Source of the DNA: Zopfochytrium polystomum | Lineage: Eukaryota; Chytridiomycota; Chytridiomycetes; Chytridiales; Chytridiaceae | Assembly: GCA_025765615.1 (NCBI GenBank) | Contig: JAIVFJ010000068.1 | Location: 1 to 64,000 of the forward strand | DNA: 64,000 nt | Reading direction: 5' to 3' | Shown here: positions 48,523-61,700 of the stretch, piece by piece | Layout: each line of letters opens with the position of its first letter | Numbering within the stretch: the first letter of the stretch is position 1 | Translations under genes and position numbers: made by a program | The notes under the pieces: model-generated | The model's database searches: none | Told to the model about the DNA's origin: nothing | What the model saw: only the letters and a program-made list of their open reading frames with translations

Positions 48523-49463
48523 TCTGCGTTTCTGCGGGTTGTTGTTGTTGTTGTTGTTGTTGGATGGGTCTGCAAAAGAAAAAGAAAGAAAGAAAGAAAG
48601 GCGGGAGGAGGCCTTTCCTTTTGATATAAATAAATAATATTTGGATCGTGAAGGTGCCAGAAGCTTCTCCATTATTATTATTAATATTATCATTTACATA
48701 CAGTATTTGTGTCTGTCTCGGAAAGAAGAAAAAAAAAAAAAAGAAAAAAAAAGAGAAAAAAAAGAGAAGAAGAAGAAGAAGCAGAGAGAAGAAGACAGAA
48801 GAAAAAAGAAAGTCTCCCTCGAACTCCAGCAAAAAGCACACAGCTTTGCATCTGAACCTGCGAAGCCGTTTCCTTCCCCACCACGAACGTACCCTTTGGC
48901 AAATACCTGCTGAAATCGATACATACTTTCCCTTCTCTTTTGGGGGCAGGCGCTTTACCTAGTCTTTTTTTTCTTTTTTTTTCTTTTTTTTCTTTTTTTT
49001 CTTTTGTTTTGTTTTGTTTTATCGCTCCAACAATAAAAAAGGGGGAAACAGGGGATAAAGATGGGCGAGGAACACAAAGGGAGCTTTGGCTGAAGGAAAC
49101 CCTTGCTCCTCTCGCACAGGATCCTCCAGCACAAGAAAAATAAATGTAGAGGCGCAGTACCTCTCAGCGAACGGAAGGAGGAGATGGGAGAGAAGGGAGA
49201 GGTAGGTCGAAGCTGAGGTAAACTACAAAGATGGGGGGACGGGGGACATCGGCGTGCAATGTGAAAGCAAAAGGCCGTAATGAGACCAAGCACAACGTAT
49301 TACTAAGTTTTTCAGGGAGAACAAAAAAAAGAAAAAAAGAAAAGAAAAAAAAAAGCGGGAAGGAAGGGGAGGGGGGGAGGTTGCAGCGTGGGACCAAGGG
49401 TTGAACACGACGACAACAAGACAGAAGGAGCAGGAGGAACCAGTGGAAGAGACGCGATCCCGC
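48523..49463. other. Intergenic region
   Basis: No exon recognised. It has a GTT repeat (about 48538-48562), GAAA repeats, A-rich tracts around 48728-48770, and T-rich tracts on the plus strand (48965-49020). It holds the promoter side of the Fes1-like gene and the 3' flank of the lipase gene. Confidence 0.5.
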
Positions 49464-51830
49464 CTAATTCAAGTGACGTTCGTATTCGGACGGGAGGTGG
49501 TCGAACGGAAACGGGAACGTGTGGTGGCCGATGCTGACAAGATTCGTTCGCCCCAACAGAATCCGTTTGATGAAAAGGGGCAGTTCTCCGACCCACAGAA
49601 CAGCATTCTTGATGAGCGCGTCAAGATCCCTGTCTGCACCAACCCTGCACGTGCCGTCGTAGTGTAAAACGACCGGAATGCCCTGCGTTTGGTGTTCATT
49701 GAATCAATGAAGGTGCGCGACAACTCCCTAAAATTCAGATCATCGTACCAGGTGCTTGTAATCGGTGTATGATTTCATTCTCTTCGACTGGGGTTGCGCA
49801 TTCCTCAACGCGTTTACGAGGCCACCGGAGGAGTGGCCGGCGACGGGCATCGCAGTGACGATATCGTCCGCATTTATCAGTCGGTAGAACACGACTGCAA
49901 TAACACGGATTTTAAGGCATTAGCGGTTTCGAACAGCAGATTCCGTGTGTAATGCCAATCAACTTGTGGCTCCTTACCTTGTGCCGCGTTGCAATGATTC
50001 GCCATTTCAGTCGCAAAGTCAGAGTCTCCACATTTCGGGGATCCAAAAGTATAGCAACCCTTGATAAACTTCAAAAAAAAAAAAAAAAAAAAAGCAAATA
50101 CAAATACAGGCGGAATGGTAAGACGGGTTACGACAAAGCACGAGACAAACCGATGAGGTCACCAGCGGCGATTTGACAAAGATAAGGTGCGAGACAGCCA
50201 AGGTTGCGAGGGCTCCTCCGACACTATGGCCAGTAAACCAAATAGACGGTGTGGAGGACTGGAGTTGCGGAATAACAACTTCTTGTATAATGCGAGACAG
50301 CTCGGACGTGTCCAGACCATGGTTGGTCGATTCGTTTCCGGCAATCTCGACAATGCTATCGTTGTCGTTAGACGAAAACGAAAGGAGGTTGTAAAACGCC
50401 TGGAACAGGAATTCAGGCGTTCAGTCCTCACGTTATTAATTGAGTTATCGCTGTACCTCGTGGATCTGTCCGGGCAAGACTCCTTCTTCTGGGTTCACTT
50501 TTTGAAGCATTGCGTTCATCAGGAACTCGGTCAGATCGAAAGGGCTAACCCCTCGCATTGCCACTACCACAAAGCCATGCTGGATCGAATAAAAGATGAA
50601 GGCAGCACAAGAGTCCAACTCAATCGTTTCCACCTTGAGCCCCCACTGGCCCGCTACGTTGACTGCAAATGCGCTGAAATGAGTTTTTTTCGTGAACCCC
50701 TCCCCACCCCCCCCCCCCCCAGCTTACCCACAACCTCGCGATTTTCATAAACCAGCGCACTAAGCTGAATAAAGAACTTCGCGATTTCAGGGTTGAACGG
50801 CGGTCGAGTCTTCTCCGCCTTCTTCTTGTTGAGCAGCGCCCCGATTTGATGCAACGCGCCGCGTTTCGTAATGTAATCCGTGTACGCGTCGTGGAAATTT
50901 GGGGTCGAGGCAGACACGGAGCTGCGCAGAAAGAGCCGGACGGGCTGCGTGAGGGTGGACCCGGTGTTTGGGTTGGGGTCGCGGATTTGTATGGGGCGCG
51001 AGAGCCTATATTTTGGAGAGTTGATTTGAAGTGCGTGTGGGAACAGATGTAAGCTTTGAATCTTCCTTTTTTTCATTTGTTGCGAGAAAGACGGCGACAC
51101 GACGTACCACGGGGCAAGCACTTGCATCAGTGGGCCAACAAACAAGTAGCCCACCACGCCCACCCACACCGCAGCCGCGAGGATGACACCGTTGACGACG
51201 ACATAGGCAGCACTGGGGAAAATGGAGGGGAACGACGCGAACGGCAAGGTTTTCTTAGCAAAGGTTTATGGGGGCAGGGGAGGATGAACGCCAAACCCAG
51301 ACGAACCTGTCGGCGAGCCGAAGAAACGCCACCCACAGCAGCGTGCGGAGGCGACTCCAGTCGGTCCAGTCGGGCGGGACGTCTTCGAGGACGGGGGGGT
51401 GCATCTGGGCGTTTTTCAGCGATGTCGGGGAGCCCATGTGTGCCTTTGGCGAGAGGCCCGCGGCGGCCGTGGATGCGGTGGACGACGACGAGGAGGATGT
51501 GGAGGAGAGCCGGCGTCCGTTTAGGAGGGTGGTGGTGTTGTTGTTGTTGTTGTTGTTGTGGGTTTTGGAGGTGGGCGGGTTGCCGTTTGCGAGGGGAGAG
51601 GGCGAAGAGGACGAGGACGACGCGGCGGTCCACGAGCCCGGCAGCGAGGTGGACTGCGCAGCAGGCGGAGCGCGGGCCAGGGGAGGTTGGGGGTGGGATC
51701 TCGCGGTGCTGATGCTGCTGGTGCTGGTGCCGGCGGGGGTGGTGGTGCTGGTGCTGCTTGTGCTGCTTGGAGGGGTTGCTGCTGATGTGGTGGCGCCGCC
51801 ACCACCAGTGCTCCTGCCGAACCACGACAT
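49464..51830 (-). CDS. Class 3 (fungal lipase-type) alpha/beta hydrolase
   Basis: Putative triacylglycerol or diacylglycerol lipase of 605 residues. Eight exons (minus) in phase: 51830-51307, 51212-51108, 51005-50728, 50662-50457, 50399-50151, 50068-49978, 49894-49749, 49682-49464. The N-terminal 165 residues are Ser/Thr/Asn-rich and disordered. One TM (AAAVWVGVVGYLFVGPLM) then anchors the protein. The lipase domain contains GFVVVAMRGV (oxyanion region), the nucleophile elbow FTGHSVGGALATL and CYTFGSPKCGD. RLINADDIVTAMP supplies the acid, and the C-terminal DHLPSEYERHL supplies the catalytic His. Catalytic Ser, Asp and His all appear present. The membrane anchor sets it apart from secreted fungal lipases. 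Substrate and compartment are inferred only. Confidence 0.92.
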
Positions 51831-51919
51831 TTCCTTCTTGAGGGCGCTCGCTCTGTCTCGCCGTCTGGCCGGGTTAAATTCTCTCTATCCGTGGCTCTGT
51901 CGCTCCCTGCCTCTCCCAA

Positions 51920-51960
<41 letters not shown>

Positions 51961-52432
51961 CTTTCTATACAATCAAGATCGATGACGGTCGCGTTTCGTC
52001 ATTGACACGCCTCCAGAATTGTCACCAACAAGAGTTGCACCTTTGTCGATGCAGGCGACAAACGAACCGGTGGGTAACAATGAACAGTGCGCTTTAGCTT
52101 CTTCTTGTTCGAAAAGGTAGAGGTTGTGTCCAAAGTGTTTTTGGCAATGAAATGGGGGAAGGTGAAAGAGAACCAAAAGGAACAAAAACGAAAAGAGAAA
52201 AAGAAAAGCCATGAAAATGGCAAATCAACGTAGCATCCAGATGGCCGACAGCAAAGGAAACTGTATCCAACACACAAAAGGGATATGGGCAAGGCAGACA
52301 CAATTACAGCCATTACAATGCGCCCATTAACGGGAACATAACGTACTTTTTTTTTTTTTTTTTTTTTTCTTTTTGGCTTGCTTGCTTGTTTGCTTGCTTG
52401 CTTTGCAAGCTCGGGCTTTCGCTGCAGCCACA
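51831..52432. other. Intergenic region
   Basis: No exon recognised. CT repeats (about 51920-51958), a T run (52347-52368) and TTGC repeats (52375-52402). It lies upstream of the lipase gene and downstream of the SUZ-domain gene. Confidence 0.5.
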
Positions 52433-54659
52433 TCATCTTTGCGAGCTGCTATTCGAGCCGGCCGAGCGTCCCGTGTACGCGACAAATTCCCCCGTAGCGG
52501 GGTCGTACGTCAAGGGAGGCGCGATCGACTGCACAACCACCTCCCCCGAACAGTCGTCGAGGGGTGGAGGAGAAACAATGCTGGACGCGTTGCTTCCCAT
52601 CGAACGGTTGTACGCCGTCGACCCCGATCCAAAGCTCGACGCGCTGGCGGTGCTCATCGAGCTGCCCGCTGAGCGTTTCAAGTGCTGCGGCTGGCCGGCA
52701 AAGCCCGCGGGATCGCCAACGCCAAAGCCGCCGCCGCCGTTGTTGCCGCCGCCGTTCTGACCGTTTTTGGAGCTGTCGCCAGAGTTGACTCGGTGCTGCG
52801 TCGACGAGTTGATTCCGGCGGCGTGGCTGTGCTGCGCGTGCTGGTGGTGGTGGCCGGAATGCGGGCCGACCGGCTTGCCGTTTGCGGCGGTCACCGGTCC
52901 GCCGTACGGATGATACGCGCCAGGATGGCTAAATCGGGCGTCGGGGTACGAGTTTGGATTAAATCCGTGTGATTGCGATAACAGGCCCATCTGCTGCTGC
53001 TGCTGCTGGTGCGGAAAAGAGTGAGATGGATGCAGAGAATGATGCTGCGCTGGTGCGTATTGCTGGAATTGCTGTTGGTGATATTGGTTTGGAAATGCAT
53101 TGTAAGGCAGAGAAACTTGGTTGAACCCCGAGTTTCGCCGATAGTTGGGGTCGGCACCGTTCAAGTTTGACGGGGGCAGCTGGCCGGATCCCGGGTTCAT
53201 CGGGGGCCCACCGCCGTTCGGATAGGGATACACAGGGTTCGCGTGGTTCAGGTACGGTGACATGCTGCCCTGCGGGAATCCGTATGAAGAAAGCGCACTT
53301 AATCCGGGTGCCTGAGGGAATGCCATCTGGTATGGAGCAAAATTGCTGCCGGACGAAGTGTGTCGACCCACGACTCCCCAGGGGGCTCCGCCAGCTCCAA
53401 CGCCGCCCATCCCGCCGTTCGCGCCAGGCACGGAAGCGACAGAGAAGGGAGCGCCTGCGGGTGCCCCCATGGCCCACCCCGCCCCAGCTGCTTGCGCTGC
53501 CCCGACCGAGTGCCGGTGGTGCACGCCGTGAGTTCTCACGTCGCCACCAGCGTCAAGCACGGCGCCACCACGGGCGCCAACCCGTTGCGATTCGACAGAA
53601 CTCAATCTTCGTGTAAGATCCCCACTGCGGCTGCTGTCCAGTCGAGTTGCTGGCGCTGATGCAGTGGACCCTGGTCGAGATGGAAGACCGTCGGACGATA
53701 AGATGCGTCCGTGATCGTCGTCCACGTCGTCACTCGAGTGCTGCTGCGAGGAGTCGGTGGCAACGTCAGTGCTGCCAAAGATGCGCATCCTGGCAGCACG
53801 GTACTCTGCCTCGCGTTCGGCAAGAGTTTTGACGTGCGGGAGCGCCGCAGTCGGGTTCTGCTCCACGGGATCACTGGATTCGGCCTGATTGTTGCTTCGT
53901 TCTGGAAGTCCGTCACTCATTGGAGAGTCCACCGAGCTGAAAGAGGATGATTGCGTAACGCTTGGCGACTTTTGAGGGTCACGCTTCAGTATTCTAATTG
54001 AGCGCTGTGTGACTTGATCGACTCGCATCACCGCGCTCGCACCGGTGGAAGCCACAGCGACGTCCTGGGTGTTCGCTTTGTCGTCTGGAGCATTGATTGT
54101 GCTTTCTTTGCAGGGGCCGTCGTCCATCGCTACTGGAAGCAGAGAAGTGTCGGAATCCGCACATGATCCGCCGTCTTCGGGCGGAGTTGGAGGTCCGACG
54201 GACGGAGAGGGCGGAGACGACAACCGCCTCGCACTCGGTGAGCCAGAGGTCGGTGAGAGGAGGAGGCCGGAAAACGATTTTTGCAAAATCGTGTACTGGA
54301 CGGGGGGGCGAGGTGGTGGTGGTGGTTGGTTGGCAGAAGGTCGCCGTTGGTGGTGGTGTTGGTGGTTGTGGGGCAAGGGGTTTGAGGGAGTGGAGGACGA
54401 CGACAAAGCGGGTGAGGGTGAGGGTGCGGTGACGGAAGTCTCCAATGTCAGGTGGTGGGCTGAATCATCGCAGATGAGGCCGCCGATTTTGTCCGGCGCG
54501 GACAAGGCAATCTGAACCTCCCTGTCGGCCAATGCTGCTGGATGATCATCGTCATCAACTTCATCGCCGGTGGCTACCGCGGCCGGCGGCGGTCTTCGCA
54601 GGTCGATCGAGGAGGAGGAGGGCGAGGATCGCGAGTTCCCGTCATCGTTCTCTTCTTGC

Positions 54660-54690
<31 letters not shown>

Positions 54691-54826
54691 GCTGGTCGTC
54701 GTTGTCAACAACAACACGATCGAGTGCTTCTTCTCCTTCTTCCACTTCTTCGGCGGCGGCGGCGTCGTCGTTTGTCGTGGTGCGTGGATGTTGATGCGCC
54801 TTGGGTCGGTTCTTCCTCCTGGGCAT
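52433..54826 (-). CDS. SUZ-domain RNA-binding protein, low-complexity
   Basis: Single-exon protein of 797 residues, probably cytoplasmic and mRNA-associated. The recognisable part is a SUZ-like segment: SIRILKRD around residue 275, then KTLAEREAEYRAARMRIFG near residue 335. These are the Lys/Arg start and the E-R-E-A-x-Y-x-x-A-R-x-R-I-F end of SUZ domains. Most SUZ proteins in animals and fungi carry an R3H domain upstream; none was seen here. Flanking sequence is disordered: acidic N-terminus, poly-Gln (about 54654-54695), and Ser/Pro/Gly/Asn/His-rich sequence. The C-terminus ends with LTYDPATGEFVAY. The prion-like composition would fit P-body or stress-granule localisation (inference). Confidence 0.7.
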
Positions 54827-55315
54827 TTTCTTTTTCTTTTTTCTTTTTTTTTTCTTATTTTCTTTTTTACTAATTTTGTTTTCCCCTTTGATGTTTATTT
54901 TTGTCTCTCTCTCTCTCTCTCTCTCTGTCTATCTCTGTCTATCTCCCTCTCTCTGTCTCTCTGGCAGCCACTGTTTTTGACACGTTTTGCACTTGTTTTT
55001 GCTTTTTCTTTCTTTCTTTCTTTTTTTTTTTTTTTTTTTTTTTTTTCGTGGGGTGGGTGGCGGGTGGCAATTCCTTGCGTGAAAGCAAGAGACCAAGACA
55101 AACAACACTTCTTTCTGCTTGCAAACTGTTTGCAAACAGAATTAAAAGCGAAGGGGAGCTCTCACTTGCTTGTGGGCATATGCAAGTCAGGCTGCTGCTG
55201 CTGCTTCTGCTCCTGCTTCTGCTCCTACTCCTGCTCCTCCTCCCCGGTGTTCAGTCCCGTGTCTGTGCACGGACGGACTGGGCGAGCCGGCGGAGGAGGA
55301 GCGAGCGGGCAATGA

Positions 55316-55394
<79 letters not shown>

Positions 55395-55702
55395 GTTTGT
55401 GTGTGTGTAAACTGGGCCATTGTTGGGGCCTTCGTGGTGCCATTTTCTGCTCAGCACTTGTCCCAGCGCCGTTCCAAGCATGTTCTCATCGTCTCATAAG
55501 GAAAGGAGGGTAATGGCACAAGTTCCAAAGTGGGAGACATCAGTGATGTGTGGTGTCAGGGAAGACGAGATGATGAAACCAACGCCAGCATGACGGGAGG
55601 CGTGGAGGAACGAAAGGAGGTGAAAAGCGAAATAAAAAAATAAATCTCACACACACACACACACAGCACACACACACGCACACACGACACACACACTGCG
55701 CC
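54827..55702. other. Divergent intergenic region, microsatellite rich
   Basis: No exon recognised. CT-rich tracts (54903-54962), a T run (55021-55046), CTGCTTCTGCTCC-type repeats (55190-55240), a perfect GA repeat of about 70 bases (55319-55389) and CA repeats (about 55648-55690). It carries the promoters of the SUZ-domain gene and of the large VWA gene. Confidence 0.5.
55319..55389. repeat. GA dinucleotide microsatellite
   Basis: About 70 bases of perfect GA repeat in the promoter region of the large GTPase/VWA gene. It is the longest perfect dinucleotide array in the window, close in size to the CA array at about 8440-8507. Confidence 0.85.
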
Positions 55703-58700
55703 ATGACCTCCTCTCGACGAGGTGAGGGACAACACCCCACACTCTTCTCCCTTCACGCCCCAGTTCCCCTCGTCGCACTCTTCATGCGCTCTTTGCCGCC
55801 GCGGGTCGCATTCCCATTCTGTCCTATTCGCATACTCACCGCTTCCCTCCTTCCGCGCCCCTCCCCCCCCCCCCAGACTCGGACAGCGACTTTGAGCAGG
55901 TCGACGTCGACGACGTTGACTCGATGGCGCTCATGATTGTGGACTGCGAGGTTGACGACGACGACGACGACGACGACAGAGGCAGCAGCGGCAGCAGCGA
56001 CTCGGACCTGTTTGCAATGCCGTCCGGCGACTCTTTGACGCCGCCGCAACTTGTTGGGGACGGCGAAGTCGACACCGCCCATGCCAACCACACGCGGCGA
56101 GGCAGCGGCACGCCACCACCAGGCCGAGTCAGCGGGACGTCGGATGCAGAATCCCCCATTCCCGGAAACAAGGCTGCAGTATCCTCTGTGGCTGTCGTGG
56201 CGCTTCCAGCGGATCGCGCTCAAGCCGACTCGGCCGCGTTCGAGCGGTTGCAGGTGGAGGAGCAAGGAGGAGGACCTCCGGCGCACGTTGCGCCGGCCGC
56301 CGAGGCTTTCTCGTCCGCCGGAGGAGGAGAGCTGGCGGCCCTCGAAGGCGAAAGCCTGTCGTCGGATTTCTCGGCGTTTGACGGGTTTTTTAGGCTCTTG
56401 TTTTTGCACCAGGAGAAGGCCGGCAGCGGATTGGGTTGGTGGCACAGCAATGGCCCTTGAGCCCGTGTGGTTTCGCGCTAACCACATACCCAGTCGAAAA
56501 GATCATCTTGGATCAGAGTGACTTTGGACGGCTGGCCAACAGACTCCACCCAGGCGCGTATCGCGATGTGACGAAGATTGACTTCAAGGCGTTGGATATT
56601 ATGAGCATACAGATTGCCGGCCTGTGAGTTAGAATGTATCTTTCGTTCCTTTTCAGCATCTTGAAACATTCTTGAACAGGTACGGGAGCAGGGCGCAGAT
56701 TCAAGAGTTCTTCCTTCAAAAACTCAGCTCCCGCTCCCCATTTGCGGAGCCAAACGAGGTTGCAGCCGGACTATACTACTATCTTGCCAACGACGAAACC
56801 GGCTCTCTGTCCCGAGCATTGCTGATTTACTGGCCAGAGGAGACGACTTGGAAGAAGCAGCCTGCCTCGAATGTCACAAAGCACCGGGTCACGTTTATGC
56901 GGTAAGCCGCGTCCAGCTCATCGAGTCAGACCCCCCTTCCCCCGCTCAATCAAAAGTTTAGCTTCTTGTCCAAGCTTGCGAACCAGGTGTACTGTTTGGC
57001 CGCTGATGAAGACGCCAAAGAGTTCGATCTGCACAAACCGTCAGAGGACATGACCGTTGATGTCGATTTCGATGAAGATTTCACCTTTGAAGTTTCCAAA
57101 TCTCAAAAGCAGGTAACTGAGTCAGGTCGCAAGGCAGATCTTTTATTGATTCGGCATTTTTACGCTAGGAGGAGGCTGCCACGCTTTTGGAGGGATTTTC
57201 TATTGCTCTCCCACCTTCTCAAGGCATGAAACACTTGCCGGGCAATGCAGAAGGGCTCCCCGTCGACGAAGAGTTGCTCGCACCACGAGTGATTCCCGGA
57301 AGCACTCGTCAAGGTGTGCTCTTTGCGAAATTCTTGAAGTCGTCGATGGACTCTCGTCCAGGGAGATATCATTCGGAAGAAGCTAAGAAAATGCTGAGGT
57401 GCGGCTTCCAATTAGTTTTTGATTCTATCTGATCTGCTTTGCAGGAATTCTTCGCTCCCACTTCGCCTGTCACCAACACTGAACGAGCAAGCGGTCGACC
57501 ATTTGCTTGAAAATGGATTGAAAGAAAGAATTCCGGAACTTTGCAAGCAATGGCGGGAAGAGAAGTCCGCCAGAGACGTGCGATTTGAGAATGACAGAAA
57601 CGATATTGAGCGTAAGGTGAAGGATCTCTGCGAAACCAAGGAGGGTGAAATTCGCGCGTTTCTGTCCGCCTCTCTATCGAAAGAAATGCTGAAGTCCTTT
57701 GAGTGAGTCCATGGAAAACAAAACTTTGAACATGAGGCACCTAATGTATTATTTTCAAAGTGACCACTTTGTTGCTGACCAAAGCGGAGTCGGGGTTTTC
57801 GATTTCGTGGAGGAGGAGCTTTTTTATTTGAACGAAGCCCTCAAAGAAGCCCAAGAACAAGCAGCTGTGCAGTCCGCTATTTGCTTGCCAAAGCCACTGA
57901 GTGATCCCAATCACAATAGGTTGAACAGCGCCGCATGTTCGGAGTACCAAAGGCTGCGGAAGCGTGCTCAAGGGTGAGACCATCGTTCTAGACAGTAGCC
58001 CTATTTTTGCTTAATTCCTTACAGAGGTTTGCTATCGCTTACGAGCGAACCCAAACTTACAAGTGATGAAATTGCCCGAATCGACGATTGGGTCATCGAT
58101 ACAAACACAAAGCACAGTTTAACTGGTTTATGGTCTGAATTCTTGGAATGGGTGAAGTCGAAAGGGAAGAGCATGAAGGATATGATTGACGATGCCAATT
58201 TGGAGTATGGAACCCTCAGTCACCGCGAATTCCTGGACCGACTACGGGCGTCACCTTTTCAAAAATCCTACGAGAGGATCCTTGTTTGCCTCCAGAATTG
58301 GTACGAGTCTGCAGAGGCTGTATTTTGGAAGAAGTTGATCAAAACTGTGCAAAACAATTATCGAAAGTCTTTGACCAACAAGACGAAAGAGGCACACTCT
58401 CAACTTTGCGCTCGTGAATTCCAAAAATTCTGCGAACAGCTGGTGCCAGCTTTATCGCACGGCTGGGAAGATAGGTATCGATGACCGTGCGAATAAGGTT
58501 TCGGCTGAATCCTTTTCCAGTCCACGTCGCTTCACTCTGACAAAAGTGCAAGAAAGCATCACCTTCCGCCAATTTATGATCGAAGGACAGGATGAAACAC
58601 ACAGTCCGCACCGCCTTCAGTACTTTATAAGGCAAATATGTGCATCGGCTGATGACAAAATCAACCTGGAACTGCAACATGACTACAAACCGTCGCCTCA

Positions 58701-61700
58701 ACTGGGAAGCCCGCTGTCATTTACTACAGATGCTGCAACGCCCGTTCGGTCAGTCCATTTCTGCGTAACTTATTCTTCTCTCACGCCTTAGCAGCTTTAT
58801 CCACTTTCTGAATGAATTAATTGTGCTTGTTTTGGACGATGGCAATCAAAAGTCAAGTGTTTACGTGGAACGACCAGAAGTCATTGAAGCGGCTGTACGT
58901 CGCCATACCGCGAAGAAGCAGATTCATCATGATCGGCTGGGCGGTCCAAACTTTATAATGGCTTGTTCAGAACATCACAAATTGGTAGCCGTTGTTGGCG
59001 CGAACATGAAGGTACCAGCAGATCGAGGATAGAGTTTATGATAAGTTTATTATCTGTATCCAGTTGATTGTCTTCAAGTATATGGAATCGTTGGGCTCGC
59101 TAGTTGCGTATGGTCAGGAGTTCGATTTATCGCCTTGGTACCCACCGGGGGAGAACGGGGCCACAGTGGAGCCTTCAGGCGTTTGCTTCGCAGGCGACCT
59201 GGAGGAAGTCTGCATTCTCGACAACTTGGGCAAAGTTCGAATGTTCAGTCTAGTCGCGTAAGCACTTGCTTCTGTTGCACCCTCTTCTCTGTAGACTCAC
59301 TTTATTTTTCCAGTCAGCAAATGAGGTTAGCATCCGCTTTCATTGTGAAATCATCATGATCAAAATTTGCTGCTTAGGCCTGCCTCCGTGATCCTTCCAA
59401 CACGCATTTCCAAGATTTTGGCTAGCCCTGACAACTCCTGCCTGCTTGGTTTCCAGGTGGGAGAGTCCGGCGAGACGATCGCGAGATGCATATTCTGGGC
59501 AAGCTTTGGAATTGGCACAAGCATTGAATTTGTGTTACCGTCGTCCTTGAACCTCACTGCTCTCGCAATTGGAGGCTTGTGCCATCGCTCAGTTGTGTTC
59601 TTCTTCTCCCTGGATAGCACTCGCGGGACACTGAACGGAGCCCGTTTGAAAATTACATCGTCTCTTGCCGAATATCAATTCAAAATGGCGTCTGAATCCG
59701 ACCACACGATGGGAAGCAAGGGCGATTCTTCCGTCAGCTCCTCCTTGGTTGACGTCTGGACTGAGGTTTGGTCAAGTGCGTAGAGGCCATCCTCCGGAGC
59801 GTGAAAACCTTACACTGAATCCAGGATTCCCCGTCGTACCGGCCATTTCCCGCGACAACTTGAACGGATCTTTGCAGCCAACGGCTTTCGTTGTGATTAA
59901 TTCGTCGGTTTCCGGCGATCAAGTTGGCAAATTGTGGTCGGCTATGATAAGGTCATTTTGTCTGCTTTGTTCTTTCTCGTGCACGCAGATTCTTACCACC
60001 AATCCAACACAGGAAATTTGAAGAGTCAACGAAGAAGCCCACGGGAGGTGTCCTTTCACATGTAAAAATTCATGCCTGTGGAGTGGATGAATTCGTCACT
60101 GTTTGCCCTTGGTCATCCTTCAAGATGGGGGAGTGGTTGCTTGAGCTCATTTGCCTTTTGCCCATGCAACTGGCGGTGTGCCGTGACAACAGATTTATTC
60201 CGCTTAAGAATGGGGTGTTCTCCCATCAAACCGAGAGAAATCTCCTCGGTGCCGACGTGAGCACCATTGTTTCTTATCTTTCCCTCGGATGGTATGAATC
60301 ATTGTTTGCATATTACGCGCACTTGGTACGTACGTGGTCAATTCTTATCGACATCAGTAAGTAATCTTTTTCATCACCATAGCCGGTTCAAGTTGTTTCT
60401 TCGATGGGAGAGCAAGTGAGTGGTTCATTTTTGAAACATGTATTTATATTTGACATGCCGGTTTAGTCCGTGGGAAAATCATACGCACTTAACCACTTGG
60501 CTGACACGTCCTTCGCCGGGTCGGCAATGCGAACAACTGAGGGAGTTTGGATGTCAGTGGCTCCCACTCGAGCAGTCCTTCTGGTCTGCCTTGATTTCGA
60601 GGGTGTTCACAGTGTGGAGCGGTCGCAGCAGGAAGATACCCTACTTGTGCTTTTCAATGCAGCCATATCAAACCTGGTGTTGTTCCGAAACAACTTCGCA
60701 CTGTCGCGGAATGTCACCGAGCTGTTTTCCAGGTAATTGTCGCCTCATCGTACACCTGGACCATGGGTTCATCGACTATTTCCTTAGCTTTCAGTCCTCA
60801 GCGACAATTTTGGATCCAGAGAGCAATAAGCAGCTTTTCAACTCGAGACTCGTTATTGTGGTGAAGGATGTTGTTCCGGAAGACAGAAAGGAGATTGTCA
60901 AAGAATTCTCGTGAGAATATTTTTTGGAAGGTTCCTACTTCATAAGATTGTCTAACCTGCTGTTGAATAGTTCCAAGCTTGCAAGAATTGTCAGCATGGA
61001 GCAGGAGGACAACTTTGTTTCCAAGCTCTTCTCGTCCAAAATGAGCATTGTCCCATGGCCCGTCATTCAGAGTCCGAGATTCTATCAGGCTTTTGGTCGA
61101 ATCGCCAAAATGCTGCAAGAGCAGCCGCACTACAGAGGCGCGGCAGTATTTTCGACCATCTTGAAAACCCTAATGGCCAAACTTAAGGTTTGCGACTGGG
61201 GGTCGTTTGATTCGAACCTTGTGCAGCAGCGCGTTGCCGCACTTCGCGCTGGCGTGCCAAGTGCCTTGTTAAAATTGAGCTGTGTGCCCGAAACAGAAGG
61301 ATGGGAGCCTTTGAGGGTTTGTTACTAATCGTTTACTGTCATATCTCACAAGAGCATCCAGAATCTCGATACAAACTTGGAGTGCGGACCGGCCGATGAA
61401 CCCCTCTTCAAGATACCGCTCCCAACAGCAATCCTCGAAGAGAAGGATCGTGCCCTGAAGAAAATGGTCACAGAATTCGCCCGAGTTGTCCAACGGGACT
61501 CCTTAAATGACGATGATTGGATGAAGGACTTACGGATGTTCGTATCGCGCATCATAGAACAACGCGTGGAAATTGTGCGACAGTGGATTTTCGAAAACTT
61601 GGCACGGTTCCCTTCCGACGGATCAGACGTTGAGTCGTTCCGTCGGGAATTCTCGGCCTTATCTGTGGATTTTGTTACGGGAATCGAGGTCTGCGGCGCG

